From positions 1 through 5,281 of the forward strand of contig CAZFLD010000155.1 in NCBI GenBank assembly GCA_964519835.1: a stretch of 5,281 nt of DNA, written 5' to 3'. Source of the DNA: CAZFLD01 sp964519835 (GTDB taxonomy: Bacteria; Spirochaetota; Spirochaetia; DSM-27196; CAZFLD01). Positions 5,208-5,281 of this stretch are shown piece by piece. Position 1 is the stretch's first letter. Each line of letters starts with the position of its first letter. A program made the translations under genes and the position numbers. The notes under the pieces were generated by a model. That model did no database searches and was not told where the DNA came from. It saw only the letters and a program-made list of their open reading frames with translations.

Positions 5208-5281
5208 ATGCCCAACAAAACGGACAATCGCGACAGAAACTCCAAGCTCATCGCCGACGTCTATGAGACGTTGGGGCGGGC
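5208..5281 (+). CDS. Unrecognised gene, 5' end only
   Basis: An ATG 29 bases after the preceding stop opens a frame of 24 codons to the window edge (MPNKTDNRDRNSKLIADVYE, then TLGRA). The start is hydrophilic with no signal peptide. It lacks a recognisable Shine-Dalgarno (upstream is CACAAACAAA). Of the other two plus frames, the one starting at 5180 closes with TGA at 5264-5266, which favours this one. The same orientation and short spacing suggest it continues the operon. Too little is visible to name a family. Confidence 0.42.
   Translation, partial: MPNKTDNRDRNSKLIADVYETLGR

Noticed and set aside
1..5281. Mobile element, CRISPR array, tRNA or rRNA
   Set aside because: I saw no transposase or integrase motifs, no regularly spaced direct repeats, and no tRNA-like cloverleaf or rRNA segments.

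Overview
The window looks like part of a cell-surface polysaccharide (glycan) export and assembly locus from a Gram-negative, two-membrane bacterium of moderate GC content (roughly mid-50s percent by eye). The permease and the edge gene look most like spirochaete proteins from memory (Spirochaeta-type free-living genera). That assignment is an impression, not a database result.

Layout. Positions 1-506, minus strand: the 5' two-thirds or so of a gene for an exported outer-membrane lipoprotein-sorting (LolA-like) protein, cut by the left edge. It is transcribed away from the rest. After a gap of about 60 bases, a plus-strand cluster begins: an ABC-2 polysaccharide-export permease (Wzm/TagG type, best start a TTG at 567), then, overlapping it by four bases (ATGA), an ATPase of 505 residues that carries two complete Wzt/TagH-type nucleotide-binding domains in one chain. 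A 79-base spacer with a small hairpin and a good ribosome binding site follows. Next is a gene for a coiled-coil protein of unknown function, interrupted by a run of exactly 100 N (3655-3754); its C-terminal end resumes after the gap. Overlapping its stop by one base (TAATG) is a 390-residue protein with a methyltransferase-like N-terminal half (FkbM-like, possibly degenerate) and a coiled coil of about 170 residues. The start of one more unrecognised gene runs off the right edge.

How the genes may work together. The permease and the double ATPase would form an exporter for a lipid-linked glycan. The two coiled-coil proteins, immediately downstream and tightly packed, belong to a class of poorly characterised proteins that accompany surface-glycan clusters. 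The pairing of an export ABC transporter with a methyltransferase-like domain plus a long coiled coil recalls WbdD in the E. coli O9a system, where a capping enzyme with a coiled-coil ruler sets chain length before export. That is an architectural analogy only.

Most notable points: (i) the two ATPase halves are collinear with a constant 244-residue period from Walker A to the H-loop, and there is no Wzt-type carbohydrate-binding domain; (ii) the coiled-coil gene is split by an assembly gap whose placeholder length is incompatible with the reading frames on either side; (iii) the left-edge gene is easily missed because a longer antisense-frame ORF obscures it.
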